Assembly (NCBI GenBank): GCA_003148945.1
Contig: QGGY01000002.1
Span: 310,001-374,000, forward strand
Length of the DNA stretch: 64,000 bases
Direction: 5' to 3'
Origin: Murimonas intestini
GTDB lineage: Bacteria; Bacillota; Clostridia; Lachnospirales; Lachnospiraceae
Shown: piece by piece, positions 17,575 to 26,163 of the stretch
Layout: every line of letters starts with the position of its first letter
Numbering within the stretch: position 1 is the stretch's first letter
The notes under the pieces: model-generated
The model's database searches: none
The model's input: only the letters and a program-made list of their open reading frames with translations
What the model was told of the DNA's origin: nothing
Position numbers and translations under genes: made by a program

Positions 17575-19152
17575 TTATGTGTTTTTCATGGAGAAGTAAA
17601 AACTTACCCCCTGATCTGTATTGCAGGCGCCAAACTGAGCCTGATGGTATTCCAGCGCCATTTTGACTATGTACAATCCCAGCCCGCTGCCTCCCATGCT
17701 GCGGTTTCTGGAGTCGTCCACCCGGTAAAAAGCATCAAAGAGCCTGGGGAGCGCTTCTTCAGGAATATGTATTCCTGTATTTTCTACCCCGCAGAATATC
17801 TCCCCTTCATTTTCCCGGGCACGGACCGTTATCCTTTCCCCTTCCGGTGAATAACGCACTGCATTCATAATAAGGTTCCGGAACACCTTATTCATCATAG
17901 ATTCATCCGCCATACAGTATATATGCTCCGGAATCTCCACGTTCCAGTCCAGGCCCTTCTGCTCCATCAGCTCAACCATCTGGGCAAACTGCCGTCTGAT
18001 GATCTCTGACAGGTCCAGTTTTTCTTTCTTTGTGATTCCTTCCTGGGCATCCATCCTGGATATGGTCAGTATTTCCTGCACCATCCCTTCCATACTGTCA
18101 GTGACCTCATAGGAACGCTCCAGATAATAATCTCTGTCCTGATATCCGTCCACCCTCTTAAGCATGCCGCCAATATGCCCTTTCAATATGGTAACAGGTG
18201 TCTTCAGTTCATGAGAGACAGCAGCAAAAAAAGCTGTCCTTTTCTGCTCCTGCTCTCTTTCCTTTTCCATATCACTTTTTAGCTGCCGGTTAGCCTCCTG
18301 CAGATTCTTAAGGGTCACGGAAAGCTTTTCTGATAAGGCATTCAGGTTCCTGGCCAGAATACCGACCTCATCCCGCCGTTTCTCGCTGCATTTCCTGTCA
18401 AACCGCAATTCTGCCATATCCTGTGATATGCTGCTGATCCTCCTGATGGGCGCAGCCAGATAAAATGCTGCCCCTAAAGCACAAATGAAAGAAGCTGCCG
18501 CTATAACTGCTATGATATATGGAAGAATACTTTTTAGAACTTCCACTGCCTGGCTAACCTGCTGCAAAGTCCCCCTGACCAGCATTGTATAAGCAGCATC
18601 CCCTACCTTTATACTGTAGCTCTTTGTGCCTGCGCCCTCCACTGTATATATATCGGATGCTTCTGCTGTAACCTGCATCTGTTCAGCGGATGCCGCACTG
18701 ACATCATGTACTTCCTCTGCGGCATTCTGCACCTGTTCAGCGGATGCCGCACTGCTGTCATGCGCTTCCTCTGCGGCCTGCTCATCAGTAATTCCCACGC
18801 CAGCCATATCCATATCACTGACGAGATCCTTACTGACCGATTCTTCATATACTGCCGTCTCCCTGGCAGGATAGACCTCATTGCCTTCCTCATCTAAAAT
18901 GATTACAGAAGCCTGGTGGTCCGCCTCGAAATAATCCAGCACACTGACAGCATTTTCGACAGAATCATGTCTTTCTAATTCTTTTTTCAGATCCTCAGCC
19001 GCCTGTCCCAGTTTCTCTTCCAGCTGGTTCGTGTACACTGCAGGCATCATCCTTGCAATGCACAGATAAGTGATTCCGCTTATAAGACAGAGCAGCAGGC
19101 ATGTGAGCAGGAATATCTTTACTGAAAGACTACTTCTGACATTTTTTTTCAA
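17575..19152 (-). CDS. Sensor histidine kinase (HAMP-HisKA-HATPase)
   Basis: About 525 residues. Order: N-terminal helix (IFLLTCLLLCLISGITYLCI), an extracytoplasmic sensor domain of about 190 residues, a second helix (ILPYIIAVIAAASFICALGAAF), HAMP, HisKA with the phospho-acceptor in FFAAVSHELKTPVTI, and a HATPase domain with NLIMNAVRYSPEG and GGSGLGLYIVKMAL. The sensor domain contains an 18-residue tandem duplication (AAEEAHDSSAASAEQ, then AAEEVHDVSAASAEQ). The start is uncertain: a TTG at 19152 behind GAGGGGTGG, or a GTG at 19191; both overlap the regulator gene. It pairs with the OmpR regulator directly upstream. Confidence 0.92.
   Translation of the reverse strand: MKKNVRSSLSVKIFLLTCLLLCLISGITYLCIARMMPAVYTNQLEEKLGQAAEDLKKELERHDSVENAVSVLDYFEADHQASVIILDEEGNEVYPARETAVYEESVSKDLVSDMDMAGVGITDEQAAEEAHDSSAASAEQVQNAAEEVHDVSAASAEQMQVTAEASDIYTVEGAGTKSYSIKVGDAAYTMLVRGTLQQVSQAVEVLKSILPYIIAVIAAASFICALGAAFYLAAPIRRISSISQDMAELRFDRKCSEKRRDEVGILARNLNALSEKLSVTLKNLQEANRQLKSDMEKEREQEQKRTAFFAAVSHELKTPVTILKGHIGGMLKRVDGYQDRDYYLERSYEVTDSMEGMVQEILTISRMDAQEGITKKEKLDLSEIIRRQFAQMVELMEQKGLDWNVEIPEHIYCMADESMMNKVFRNLIMNAVRYSPEGERITVRARENEGEIFCGVENTGIHIPEEALPRLFDAFYRVDDSRNRSMGGSGLGLYIVKMALEYHQAQFGACNTDQGVSFYFSMKNT
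18679..18786 (-). repeat. Tandem 54-base duplication inside the kinase sensor domain
   Basis: Two near-identical 54-base units (starting at 18679 and 18733) encode two copies of an 18-residue block in the extracytoplasmic domain. The copies differ at a few positions, so the duplication is not brand new but is still easily alignable. Confidence 0.8.
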
Positions 19153-19801
19153 CTCTGTATCCCACCCCTCTGACTGTCTGTATATAATCACTGTCCATCT
19201 TTTTCCTCAGGTTCTTAATATGTGTATCTACAATGCGCTCATCCCCGAAATAATCCATCCCCCAGACTTCGTCCAGAAGCTGCTGCCTGGTAAATACTCT
19301 TCCTTTGTTTGCCAAAAATGTCCTCAGCAGCTCAAATTCTTTCTGCGTAACCTCTATCTCCCTCCCCTCCTCATACACATGGTATCCCTCCAGATCCATT
19401 TCCAAAATTCCATGCCTGAGGCGCCCGGCCGCCTGGCCTTTCCCTGCCCTTCTGAGGACTGCAGCGATCCTGCACATCAGCACAGGCATATCAAAAGGCT
19501 TGGAGATATAATCATCCGCAAGAAGCTTCAGCCCCCTTACCTGGTCCTCCATGCTGTCCCTGGCCGTCACCATGATAATAGGCACGTCAGACTCTCTGCG
19601 GAGCAGTTCACAGACTGCAAAACCATCTATTTTGGGCATCATAATATCTAAGAGCACCAGGTCCGGATTTCCTATATGGAATGCAGCTATCCCCTCCACA
19701 CCATCACCAGCCAGCGAAACACTATATCCTTCTGCCGTCAGGTAATTTTTAAGAACCTCCTGAATATCTTTATCATCCTCGATCACTAATATTTGCAGCA
19801 T
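19130..19801 (-). CDS. OmpR-family response regulator
   Basis: A 223-residue regulator. The receiver starts MLQILVIEDDKDIQEVL, has the phospho-acceptor Asp in DLVLLDIMMPKIDG and the conserved Lys in DDYISKPFDMPV. The C-terminal winged helix shows VTQKEFELLRTFLANKGRV and IVDTHIKNLRKKM, as in VanR/PhoP-type proteins. The start ATG at 19801 follows GGAGGG. It overlaps the sensor kinase gene that follows. It sits behind an ABC permease gene separated by a repeat hairpin, so transcription may be independent of the exporter operon. Confidence 0.93.
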   Translation of the reverse strand: MLQILVIEDDKDIQEVLKNYLTAEGYSVSLAGDGVEGIAAFHIGNPDLVLLDIMMPKIDGFAVCELLRRESDVPIIMVTARDSMEDQVRGLKLLADDYISKPFDMPVLMCRIAAVLRRAGKGQAAGRLRHGILEMDLEGYHVYEEGREIEVTQKEFELLRTFLANKGRVFTRQQLLDEVWGMDYFGDERIVDTHIKNLRKKMDSDYIQTVRGVGYRVEKKCQK

Positions 19802-19815
19802 CGTTTCCCTCCATT

Positions 19816-19853
19816 GTCTGTGGAGTAAATGCACAGACCTGCTGAATAGTTAC
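19816..19853 (-). repeat. Dispersed hairpin repeat, copy A (behind the ABC permease)
   Basis: Contains the sequence shared with other copies (GTAACTATTCAGCAGGTCTG on the minus strand) and most of the stem GGTCTGTGCA/TGCACAGACC, with one arm altered. It sits 43 bases behind the permease stop codon, and could end the exporter transcript. Confidence 0.65.
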
Positions 19854-19895
19854 AAAGAATTATACCATACCTTTATGTAATTTTCATGGAGCGGT

Positions 19896-22385
19896 TTATG
19901 AATCTCTGATTCTCTCAATAACGCTGGCCTTTTTAACCAGCACCTGATATGCCGCCATAGGAATCCCGGTACAGACAGCAGTGATCAGCAGGATACTGAT
20001 TATGACCGGATTCAGAGGAACCGTGAATGGAGCATGCATGGTATTCATAAACTGGAAAATCATATAAGTGGTCCCCAGCCCGGCAGAGACGGTAAACAGG
20101 ATTGTCAGGCCCGCATACAGCAAGCCTTCGCAGAACAGCATCCTGCTGGTCTGTCTGCCTGTCATGCCGATACTTTCAAGCACAGACAATTCCTTCAGCC
20201 TGTTCCTCAAATTACTGATCGTCGCATTAATATAATTCATCAGCCCGATAAATCCTACCAGAACAGCAATACCAACACCGAATATCATGATATTGCCCTG
20301 AGTATTCCTTAGATTCTCTCTTATCTGAATCCTTGATTCTATGCTGGAATCAACAGCACATGAATCGTTTTGCACAACTTCTCTTATCTGCTGCTCTGTA
20401 TTTTCATCGTACCTTTCCCTGTAGTGCAGGGCTATCCTCTGCCTGTAAGCATCTGTCATGATCTTATTGAGCCATCCGCTGCTTACAATGATATTTGGTC
20501 CATAGCCTGTAAATCTCAATATATCCATACTATCTGTCACAGCTGCTATTTCTATCTCCTGCATGAAGCCTTCCCCATTTTTCTGGGGATAAAACTGCAG
20601 CTTCTGCCCAACCAGAAAGTCATCAGACAAATCAAGCATACTTCTGTATATCAGACAGCATTCCCCATTGTAAAACTTCTGCGGACCCATAGGGTTTTCC
20701 AGCCCTGCATTTATTTTTTCAAACTCTTCATTATCAATACCCGCCATCACAGAATAAAACTTTTCCGGATTATCCCTGTACTCTTCTGGATCATATGGTA
20801 CAGCCATGGACGTGGCATAAAATTCTCTCATCCAATCATCCGGCAGTCCCTCTTTCCACGGTACTATAATGTCTGCTGCATACGTTACATGCACAGATTC
20901 CACTCCCTCAATCTGTTCCAGTCTGTCCACAAATTCCTGTTCAAATATCTGCTTATATTCGGAGCGGTTAAATTTTGTAAAGGTATCATTTTCTATTACC
21001 AGATCCGAATCCAGATAAAATGGAAATAATGTACGCGCTTCCTGGCTCTGGATAAGTGTCATAATACATAAAAACAAAGATGCGGAGAGTCCCATGGAAA
21101 GGACAACAACCGCTGTCCTCTTCTTTTCCCTTTGCAGATTCCTGCATGCAATATTAAAGACAGGACAGCCTTTTCTGATTCTCTTATGTTTCTTACCTGC
21201 ATGTCCGCCTGCAAATCTGGATGCTTCAATAGGTGAAACACTTCCGGCTATCTTCGCTGGCTTCCGGCTGCCCATATAGATTGTGATCCCTACAAGTATT
21301 GCCGCCAGCACATAGATCCATGGACGGAAACGTACTTCAATCACACCTTCGTTTTTTATGCCAAGCCCTCTGAGAAGTTCAGGGAGCAGAGCCATTGAAA
21401 TGCTCCCTCCCAGCAGCAGCCCGGCTGTGATTCCCACACTGCCCATATAGTACATCTGACGGAACAAAAAAGAGCGGATCTGCCTCTCAGTCATACCAAC
21501 CGTCTGAAGAAGCCCATAGTACCTCACGTGGCTGGTGACAGACAGATAAAGTATATTATAGATCAGAAGATACGCACTGCAGAGGGTAATCAGGACAATT
21601 CCTCCCATCCCTGTGAGTACCTGCAGCTGTCCCCCCGCTCCGTCAGTAATAAAAAAAGCCTGCTGCTTTCCCAGCTGAAGAGCTTCTTCAAATTTCTCCT
21701 GTTTCTTCTCTGACCATATCCAGTCCCGGAATCCCAGATACATACTGCCTGACAAGACATCTGAAAGGCTGGATCCGCTTTTCTTAAAAAAGGCTTCCGA
21801 GACATATGCCTCTTTGTCCTGATAATAATCCTGAAAAATGCCGCTTATGGTAAATGTATTCCTGTGGAGCCCGGTCTCATCTTCAAAAACAAGTTCCAGG
21901 GAAGAGCCTATCTTCATCCCCTCTTCTCCGCATTCTTTAAGGGCCGCCTCTGATATCATCAGTTCATCTTCTTTTTGGGGATAAGATCCTGTAACATACT
22001 GAAGTGCAGGCTTCTTCTGCTTTTCCCAGAATACATCATTACACCAGATAAATTGTGTATGAAGGGTGTCATCCCTCCCATTGCTTTGGACCTTTCCGCA
22101 CTTTGCCTTCAGCCCCACATACTCTATCTCCCTGTCTTCTCTGCATGATCGGATCTGCTTCTCACTGACTCCTCCCATTACTACCGCATCATGCTTTGCA
22201 CCATACTGGCGTATATTCTGGACCCGGCTGGCCTGGTAATAAGAAGCTCCCAGTGTCAGCACCGCAGAGACCATAAATGCTGAGAGTACTACCGCAATAA
22301 TGATAAACGCATTTTTTCTCCTGTTTCCTGAAAGTGAATTCCGGGCCATCCTTGAAATAATTCTCTTATTATTATTTGTCAGCAC
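19896..22385 (-). CDS. MacB/FtsX-type ABC transporter permease
   Basis: About 829 residues with the two-FtsX-domain layout: an N-terminal helix (NAFIIIAVVLSAFMVSAVLTLG), a large extracytoplasmic domain, three helices near residues 250-380, a second long extracytoplasmic part, and three C-terminal helices (IMIFGVGIAVLVGFIGLMNYI onward). Such permeases work with a cognate ATPase, and in Firmicutes often remove antimicrobial peptides or signal to a neighbouring kinase. I chose the GTG at 22385, whose ribosome site AAGGGAGATGA overlaps the ATPase stop codon; a longer frame to 22460 would overlap the ATPase gene by 71 bases. The two-component systems on both sides suggest regulation by peptide stress. 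Confidence 0.9.
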   Translation of the reverse strand: MLTNNNKRIISRMARNSLSGNRRKNAFIIIAVVLSAFMVSAVLTLGASYYQASRVQNIRQYGAKHDAVVMGGVSEKQIRSCREDREIEYVGLKAKCGKVQSNGRDDTLHTQFIWCNDVFWEKQKKPALQYVTGSYPQKEDELMISEAALKECGEEGMKIGSSLELVFEDETGLHRNTFTISGIFQDYYQDKEAYVSEAFFKKSGSSLSDVLSGSMYLGFRDWIWSEKKQEKFEEALQLGKQQAFFITDGAGGQLQVLTGMGGIVLITLCSAYLLIYNILYLSVTSHVRYYGLLQTVGMTERQIRSFLFRQMYYMGSVGITAGLLLGGSISMALLPELLRGLGIKNEGVIEVRFRPWIYVLAAILVGITIYMGSRKPAKIAGSVSPIEASRFAGGHAGKKHKRIRKGCPVFNIACRNLQREKKRTAVVVLSMGLSASLFLCIMTLIQSQEARTLFPFYLDSDLVIENDTFTKFNRSEYKQIFEQEFVDRLEQIEGVESVHVTYAADIIVPWKEGLPDDWMREFYATSMAVPYDPEEYRDNPEKFYSVMAGIDNEEFEKINAGLENPMGPQKFYNGECCLIYRSMLDLSDDFLVGQKLQFYPQKNGEGFMQEIEIAAVTDSMDILRFTGYGPNIIVSSGWLNKIMTDAYRQRIALHYRERYDENTEQQIREVVQNDSCAVDSSIESRIQIRENLRNTQGNIMIFGVGIAVLVGFIGLMNYINATISNLRNRLKELSVLESIGMTGRQTSRMLFCEGLLYAGLTILFTVSAGLGTTYMIFQFMNTMHAPFTVPLNPVIISILLITAVCTGIPMAAYQVLVKKASVIERIRDS

Positions 22386-22389
22386 AGAC

Positions 22390-23064
22390 TCATCTCCCTT
22401 CAGCGATCCGCCCATCCTCGATACGGACGATCCTGTCTGAGAGCTGTGCAATATCTTCATCGTGTGTGATCACTACAAGTGTCTGCCTGAACCTTTTGGC
22501 TGTAGATATGAGAAGCCCCAGTACATCGTGGCTGGAAGCGCAGTCCAGGTTTCCCGTCGGTTCATCTGCCAGCACGATCGCCGGTTTTGCAGACAGTGCC
22601 CTTGCAATGGCCACACGCTGCTGCTGCCCGCCAGATAGTGTATTTGGCATCGCCTCCTTCTTGTCTGACAGCTGAAGCATATCTATCAATCCCTCAATAT
22701 AATCCTCATCCACATATCCCCCATCCAGTTCAATGGGAAGCACAATATTCTCATACACATTCAGGTCCGGAATCAAATTATAACTTTGAAATACAAATCC
22801 AATCTTCCTTCTCCTGAAAATAGTTAACTGTTCCTTTTTCATTCTTCCCAGGTTCCTGCCATCTACGACAACTTCCCCGTCCGTGGGGGTATCCAGTCCG
22901 CCCAGCATGTGTAAGAGGGTAGATTTACCGCTGCCTGACTTACCTATGATTGCCGTGAATTCCCCCTCCTTAACCAGAAAATCCACACCGTCCAAAGCCT
23001 TCACTATATGCTTTTCCATTTTATAATATTTCTTCAGTCCTGTTGTTTTTACAATCTCTTTCAT
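22390..23064 (-). CDS. ABC transporter ATPase (MacB/LolD type)
   Basis: A 224-residue ATPase. Walker A is GKSGSGKST (residues 41-49), the Q-loop is in FVFQSYNLIPDLNVYEN, the signature is LSGGQQQR and Walker B is IVLADEPTGNLD, followed by the H-loop VVITHDEDIA. The sequence around the signature and NLD is typical of the LolD/MacB/BceA group that powers FtsX-type permeases. The start ATG at 23064 follows GGGGG; the reading frame upstream belongs to no family. It is sandwiched between a small lipoprotein gene (1-base gap) and the permease gene. Confidence 0.95.
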   Translation of the reverse strand: MKEIVKTTGLKKYYKMEKHIVKALDGVDFLVKEGEFTAIIGKSGSGKSTLLHMLGGLDTPTDGEVVVDGRNLGRMKKEQLTIFRRRKIGFVFQSYNLIPDLNVYENIVLPIELDGGYVDEDYIEGLIDMLQLSDKKEAMPNTLSGGQQQRVAIARALSAKPAIVLADEPTGNLDCASSHDVLGLLISTAKRFRQTLVVITHDEDIAQLSDRIVRIEDGRIAEGR

Positions 23065-23065
23065 T

Positions 23066-23227
23066 TTATCCCCCAATCTGCTGACGGCTATAGCTGTTTC
23101 GTATCTCTTCCTCCGCCTCCATCTCTGTGACGGGCTCTTCCCCTGGTTCCCTTGCCTGCCTGCACGATACCGCCAATACAAAAATGCATATCAAAGTCAA
23201 AAGTGCCGGAAAACATCTCTTCTTCAT
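23066..23227 (-). CDS. Small lipoprotein of 53 residues
   Basis: A short minus-strand reading frame starting at the ATG at 23227 behind GGGAGGAAAT. It encodes MKKRCFPALLTLICIFVLAV followed by a Cys in a lipobox-like SC, then a short acidic tail rich in Glu and ending SYSRQQIGG. The lipid-anchored, acidic 30-residue tail is typical of small accessory lipoproteins in ABC exporter operons. The stop codon is one base before the start of the ATPase gene, so it is almost certainly translated with it. It may modulate the exporter or the two-component system; the function is inferred. Confidence 0.7.
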   Translation of the reverse strand: MKKRCFPALLTLICIFVLAVSCRQAREPGEEPVTEMEAEEEIRNSYSRQQIGG

Positions 23228-23412
23228 ATTTCCTCCCATCCGGGGGACAAACTGCCCTGCCTGATAATATCTCCGGACCGCAGATCAGCCGTCTCACCTT
23301 GTTTCCTTATTCCTGTTTACACTTTTACTTTATTATACAAAAATCACAGACCTGTCTCAGTTTCCAATCTTCACAAAATTGTGACTAATTCTTCTGCAAT
23401 CCGCTGCAGCCT

Positions 23413-24345
23413 TTATCTGGGCAGGTAGATCTGAAATACCGATCCCTTCCCCTTCTGAGATTTAACTTCTATATATCCCTGCTGCATTGTAATGATCTCT
23501 CTGGACAGATAAAGACCTATTCCCACTCCCTCCTGGTCATGGACATCCTCCTCCCTGTAAAAACGCCTGAATACCCTCCCCAGATTCTCCTCAGCAATTC
23601 CCTTACCTGTATCTTTTATACTGATCTTTACAAATATTTCCTGCTGAACCACAGATATACTTATTTTTCCTCCTGTTTCGGTGTATTTGACTGCATTATC
23701 CAGAATATTATAGACGGCCTCCTCTGTCCACTTCCTGTCATGGTTCACAGTCAGCTTCTCCGGACAATCCACAAATACCTGTATTCCTTTCAGTTCCGCC
23801 TTGGCCCGAATAGCCGCCAGCGCATTCCCGATTGTCTCGAAAACAGGTGCCGGAGTCTTTACTATCTTCAGAACTCCCGTCTCCAGCCGGGACATCTTCA
23901 CCATTGACCTGATGAGAAAGTCAAGCTTTTCTACCTGACCGTCAATCAGCTCCAAAAAATCCTGTGCCTTCTCCCGGCTGTTTTCTCTGTTCTCCAGGAT
24001 CTCCAGATACATTTTCATATTTGCCACAGGCGTCTTCGTCTGATGAGAAATATCGGAAATAAGAGCCTGGATCTGTTCCTTTTCCCTGCGGGCGCTCAGA
24101 GCATATTCCTGTTTCATCTCATAAAGGCGCTTCAGCTTCGTCTGAAGCCTGGAGAGCACATCTTCCCCTGTCTCCTCAAATTCCAGGCCATCTTTTCCAC
24201 TGATCATTTCTTCCAGGCACTTATCCATCTTGTCCACAAAATGATAGATATCTTTCTTTAATCTCCAATACCTGAAATATAAAAAACCGGAGGAAAAAAG
24301 AAGTACCAGAATTACTGCGCCCATTGCCGCCCCTGCTCCGCTCAT
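23413..24345 (-). CDS. Sensor histidine kinase, short membrane-anchored type
   Basis: A 310-residue kinase with one N-terminal helix (AAMGAVILVLLFSSGFLYF) and almost no extracytoplasmic domain, so it probably senses through the membrane or a partner. HisKA carries the phospho-acceptor in ISDISHQTKTPVANM, and HATPase has NILDNAVKYTETGG and GVGIGLYLSREII. Kinases of this size and shape beside ABC exporters are typical of peptide-antibiotic sensing. The ATG overlaps the stop of the upstream regulator by 4 bases (translational coupling), and a 185-base gap separates it from the lipoprotein-ATPase-permease genes that it probably controls. Confidence 0.93.
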   Translation of the reverse strand: MSGAGAAMGAVILVLLFSSGFLYFRYWRLKKDIYHFVDKMDKCLEEMISGKDGLEFEETGEDVLSRLQTKLKRLYEMKQEYALSARREKEQIQALISDISHQTKTPVANMKMYLEILENRENSREKAQDFLELIDGQVEKLDFLIRSMVKMSRLETGVLKIVKTPAPVFETIGNALAAIRAKAELKGIQVFVDCPEKLTVNHDRKWTEEAVYNILDNAVKYTETGGKISISVVQQEIFVKISIKDTGKGIAEENLGRVFRRFYREEDVHDQEGVGIGLYLSREIITMQQGYIEVKSQKGKGSVFQIYLPR

Positions 24346-25022
24346 TCTCTCTCACCTGCCCACTGGTATCCCATGCCATATACATTTGCAATATATACAT
24401 GGCCGTTTCCCTCCAGCTTACTTCTCATCCTGTTCACATTTACGGCTAACGCATGCTTATCAATAAACAATCCCTCCACTCCCCACACATTTTCTATAAG
24501 GACTTCGTGGGTAAGCAATTGTCTGCGGCTGCTTAAGAATACCTTCAGAAGCCTGTACTCTGTAGGCGTCAGGTTCACCTTTTCCCCGTCCTTTAAGACT
24601 TCCATCTCATCCAGTCTTACAAAGAGATGCCCGTCATCGTAGTCCGGCTGGCCTGCCCCGCCAATCCTCCTGAAAACGGCAGCGATTTTTTTTCTGAGCA
24701 GCACCATGCTGAACGGTTTTATGATATAGTCATCCGCGCCCAGGTCATATCCCTGCACCGCATCTTGTTCCAGATCCCTGGCCGTGACAAACAGGACAGG
24801 AACCTCTTTTTTTCTATCCTTCACCCACCTGCAGAATTCGAACCCGTCTCCGTCCGGCAGGTTCACATCCAGAAGTATAAGGTCTGCGGAATGTATTTCA
24901 AAAAGCTTCTTTCCCTCTGCAATGTTGAATGCAGGACGTACCAGATACCCTTCCGCCCCAAGGTCATATTGCAGCCCCTGGTTTAATGCAGGGTCATCTT
25001 CCAATATCATGATCTGTTTCAT
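24342..25022 (-). CDS. OmpR-family response regulator
   Basis: A 226-residue regulator. The receiver starts MKQIMILEDDPALNQGL, the phospho-acceptor Asp is in DLILLDVNLPDGDGFEFC and the Lys in DDYIIKPFSMVL. The winged helix is recognised from LTPTEYRLLKVFLSSRRQLLTHEVLIENVWG and VNRMRSKLEG. The start at 25022 follows GGGAGA; an upstream in-frame codon is not family sequence. It is translationally coupled to the sensor kinase that follows, and the pair precedes an ABC exporter operon. Probable role: induction of the exporter by its substrate. Confidence 0.93.
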   Translation of the reverse strand: MKQIMILEDDPALNQGLQYDLGAEGYLVRPAFNIAEGKKLFEIHSADLILLDVNLPDGDGFEFCRWVKDRKKEVPVLFVTARDLEQDAVQGYDLGADDYIIKPFSMVLLRKKIAAVFRRIGGAGQPDYDDGHLFVRLDEMEVLKDGEKVNLTPTEYRLLKVFLSSRRQLLTHEVLIENVWGVEGLFIDKHALAVNVNRMRSKLEGNGHVYIANVYGMGYQWAGERE

Positions 25023-25131
25023 GCTGCGTTCTCCCAAAATTTGATTTTTCGTTATAGATGTTCGTATGTAACTGTGTAGGCTGAACCATTGCGTTATTTC
25101 TTGTTACTTTTATTATAAAGTCCTGGTAATT

Positions 25132-25185
25132 AAAAAGCAAATCCTCAAATATCACATGTTTGAGATATTTGAGGATCTGCTTTTT
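25132..25185. terminator. Strong bidirectional terminator
   Basis: A 22-base inverted repeat with one mismatch (arms 25132-25153 and 25164-25185, 10-base loop), flanked by AAAAA and TTTTT. On the minus strand it lies about 30 bases behind the stop of the PNPOx-ferredoxin gene, which it terminates. Confidence 0.9.
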
Positions 25186-25216
25186 ACCTGCGCGGTACAG
25201 ATTTGATGCCGCAGCT

Positions 25217-25840
25217 TTACTGCGTGGCCTTTGACTTATACAGGCTTCTGACAGCATCAACCGGACAGATTTCCCGGCATGCCCCGCACTGCAGGCAGTT
25301 TGATGCATTAATTATACAGGGAGTCCCTTCCGTAATACATTTCTGAGGGCAGACTGCAGTACACGCCCCGCATCCGGTACAGGCATCTGTTATCAAGTAT
25401 CCTGCCCTCTCTTCCTCCATTCCATAAGAAAATGATTCCCTCCTTATAGGATAATGAAGCAGATCAAACCACTCCCCGCTTCCCTGATATATAAGAAATG
25501 CATCCAGTATATATCTTGTATCTCCCGGGTAGACTTCATTCATGCCTGGATTCTGTTCAAATACTTCATCTACCCACTTCTTTTCCGCCATTTTGACCTT
25601 TCCCCAGAATTTCAGGGACTGGCAGTCGGGGCACATGGCGCTAAGAGCTATCTCCCCTGTCTTAACGAGCTGGCTGTAGAACGGCTTTCCCTTAGAAGTT
25701 ACAATATACATTCCCTCGTCCGATGCTATCATGATATTTATGATCCTGCTGCGGGGATGGCCGCCTTCATCTACAGTCGCCGCTGAAGCTATCTTTACCT
25801 GCCGGAACATATCCACGTATTTTCTTGCTTTCTCATCCAT
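25217..25840 (-). CDS. Pyridoxamine-phosphate-oxidase-fold protein with two ferredoxin motifs
   Basis: A 207-residue hybrid. Residues 1-130 form a split-barrel flavin-binding domain of the pyridoxamine 5'-phosphate oxidase-like group (KIASAATVDEGGHPRSRIIN, FYSQLVKTGEIALS). Residues from about 150 carry two [4Fe-4S] ferredoxin motifs (CTGCGACTAVCPQKC and CLQCGACREICP). The combination suggests an FMN protein that exchanges electrons with an internal ferredoxin, as in anaerobic redox or oxygen-reactive species defence. It is monocistronic, with a strong terminator behind it. The substrate is unknown. Confidence 0.9.
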   Translation of the reverse strand: MDEKARKYVDMFRQVKIASAATVDEGGHPRSRIINIMIASDEGMYIVTSKGKPFYSQLVKTGEIALSAMCPDCQSLKFWGKVKMAEKKWVDEVFEQNPGMNEVYPGDTRYILDAFLIYQGSGEWFDLLHYPIRRESFSYGMEEERAGYLITDACTGCGACTAVCPQKCITEGTPCIINASNCLQCGACREICPVDAVRSLYKSKATQ

Positions 25841-25957
25841 CTGCTTTTCCTCCGTTTCTACTGCAGTGTTTCTTTGACTATATTTATTCTATACCTGGAA
25901 TCTGCGGGAGTAAAGCAGGCACAATTAAGTGGGATAGTTACCTTCCGGATACCTTGG

Positions 25958-25976
25958 CGTGTGAATAGTAACCTTG
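25958..25976 (+). repeat. Dispersed element core, copy 1
   Basis: A 19-base core (CGTGTGAATAGTAACCTTG), also found with one mismatch at 46688-46706, flanked by further GTTACC-type pieces (25935-25985). It looks like a fragment of a dispersed non-coding repeat. The rest of the 323-base gap 25841-26163 holds promoter-like boxes. Confidence 0.5.
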
Positions 25977-26010
25977 GCAGTTACCCTTTCCGCAATAATA
26001 TGGAATTTAG

Positions 26011-26039
26011 TTGTAAATATACTGCTTAGATTGTATAAT
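26011..26039 (+). promoter_or_regulatory. Sigma-70-type promoter upstream of the HIT gene
   Basis: TTGTAA (26011-26016), 17-base spacer and a perfect TATAAT (26034-26039). A second TATAAT at 26077-26082 is preceded by the same AGATTG, so the promoter core is partly duplicated over 43 bases. The leader to the HIT start would be about 120 bases. Confidence 0.65.
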
Positions 26040-26163
26040 AATTTAAATTCTTAAGTTTACGATATTCTTCAGATTGTATAATCATACAGTGTTATTCATT
26101 CTGTAAATTATTATTGAACCAGAATTTCCATATAAACATTAATTGGTAAACAGGGAGAAAATT

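Noticed and set aside
23088-23297. 69-codon minus-strand frame
   Set aside because: It overlaps the 53-residue lipoprotein frame, which has the better ribosome site, a signal peptide and a lipobox-like Cys.
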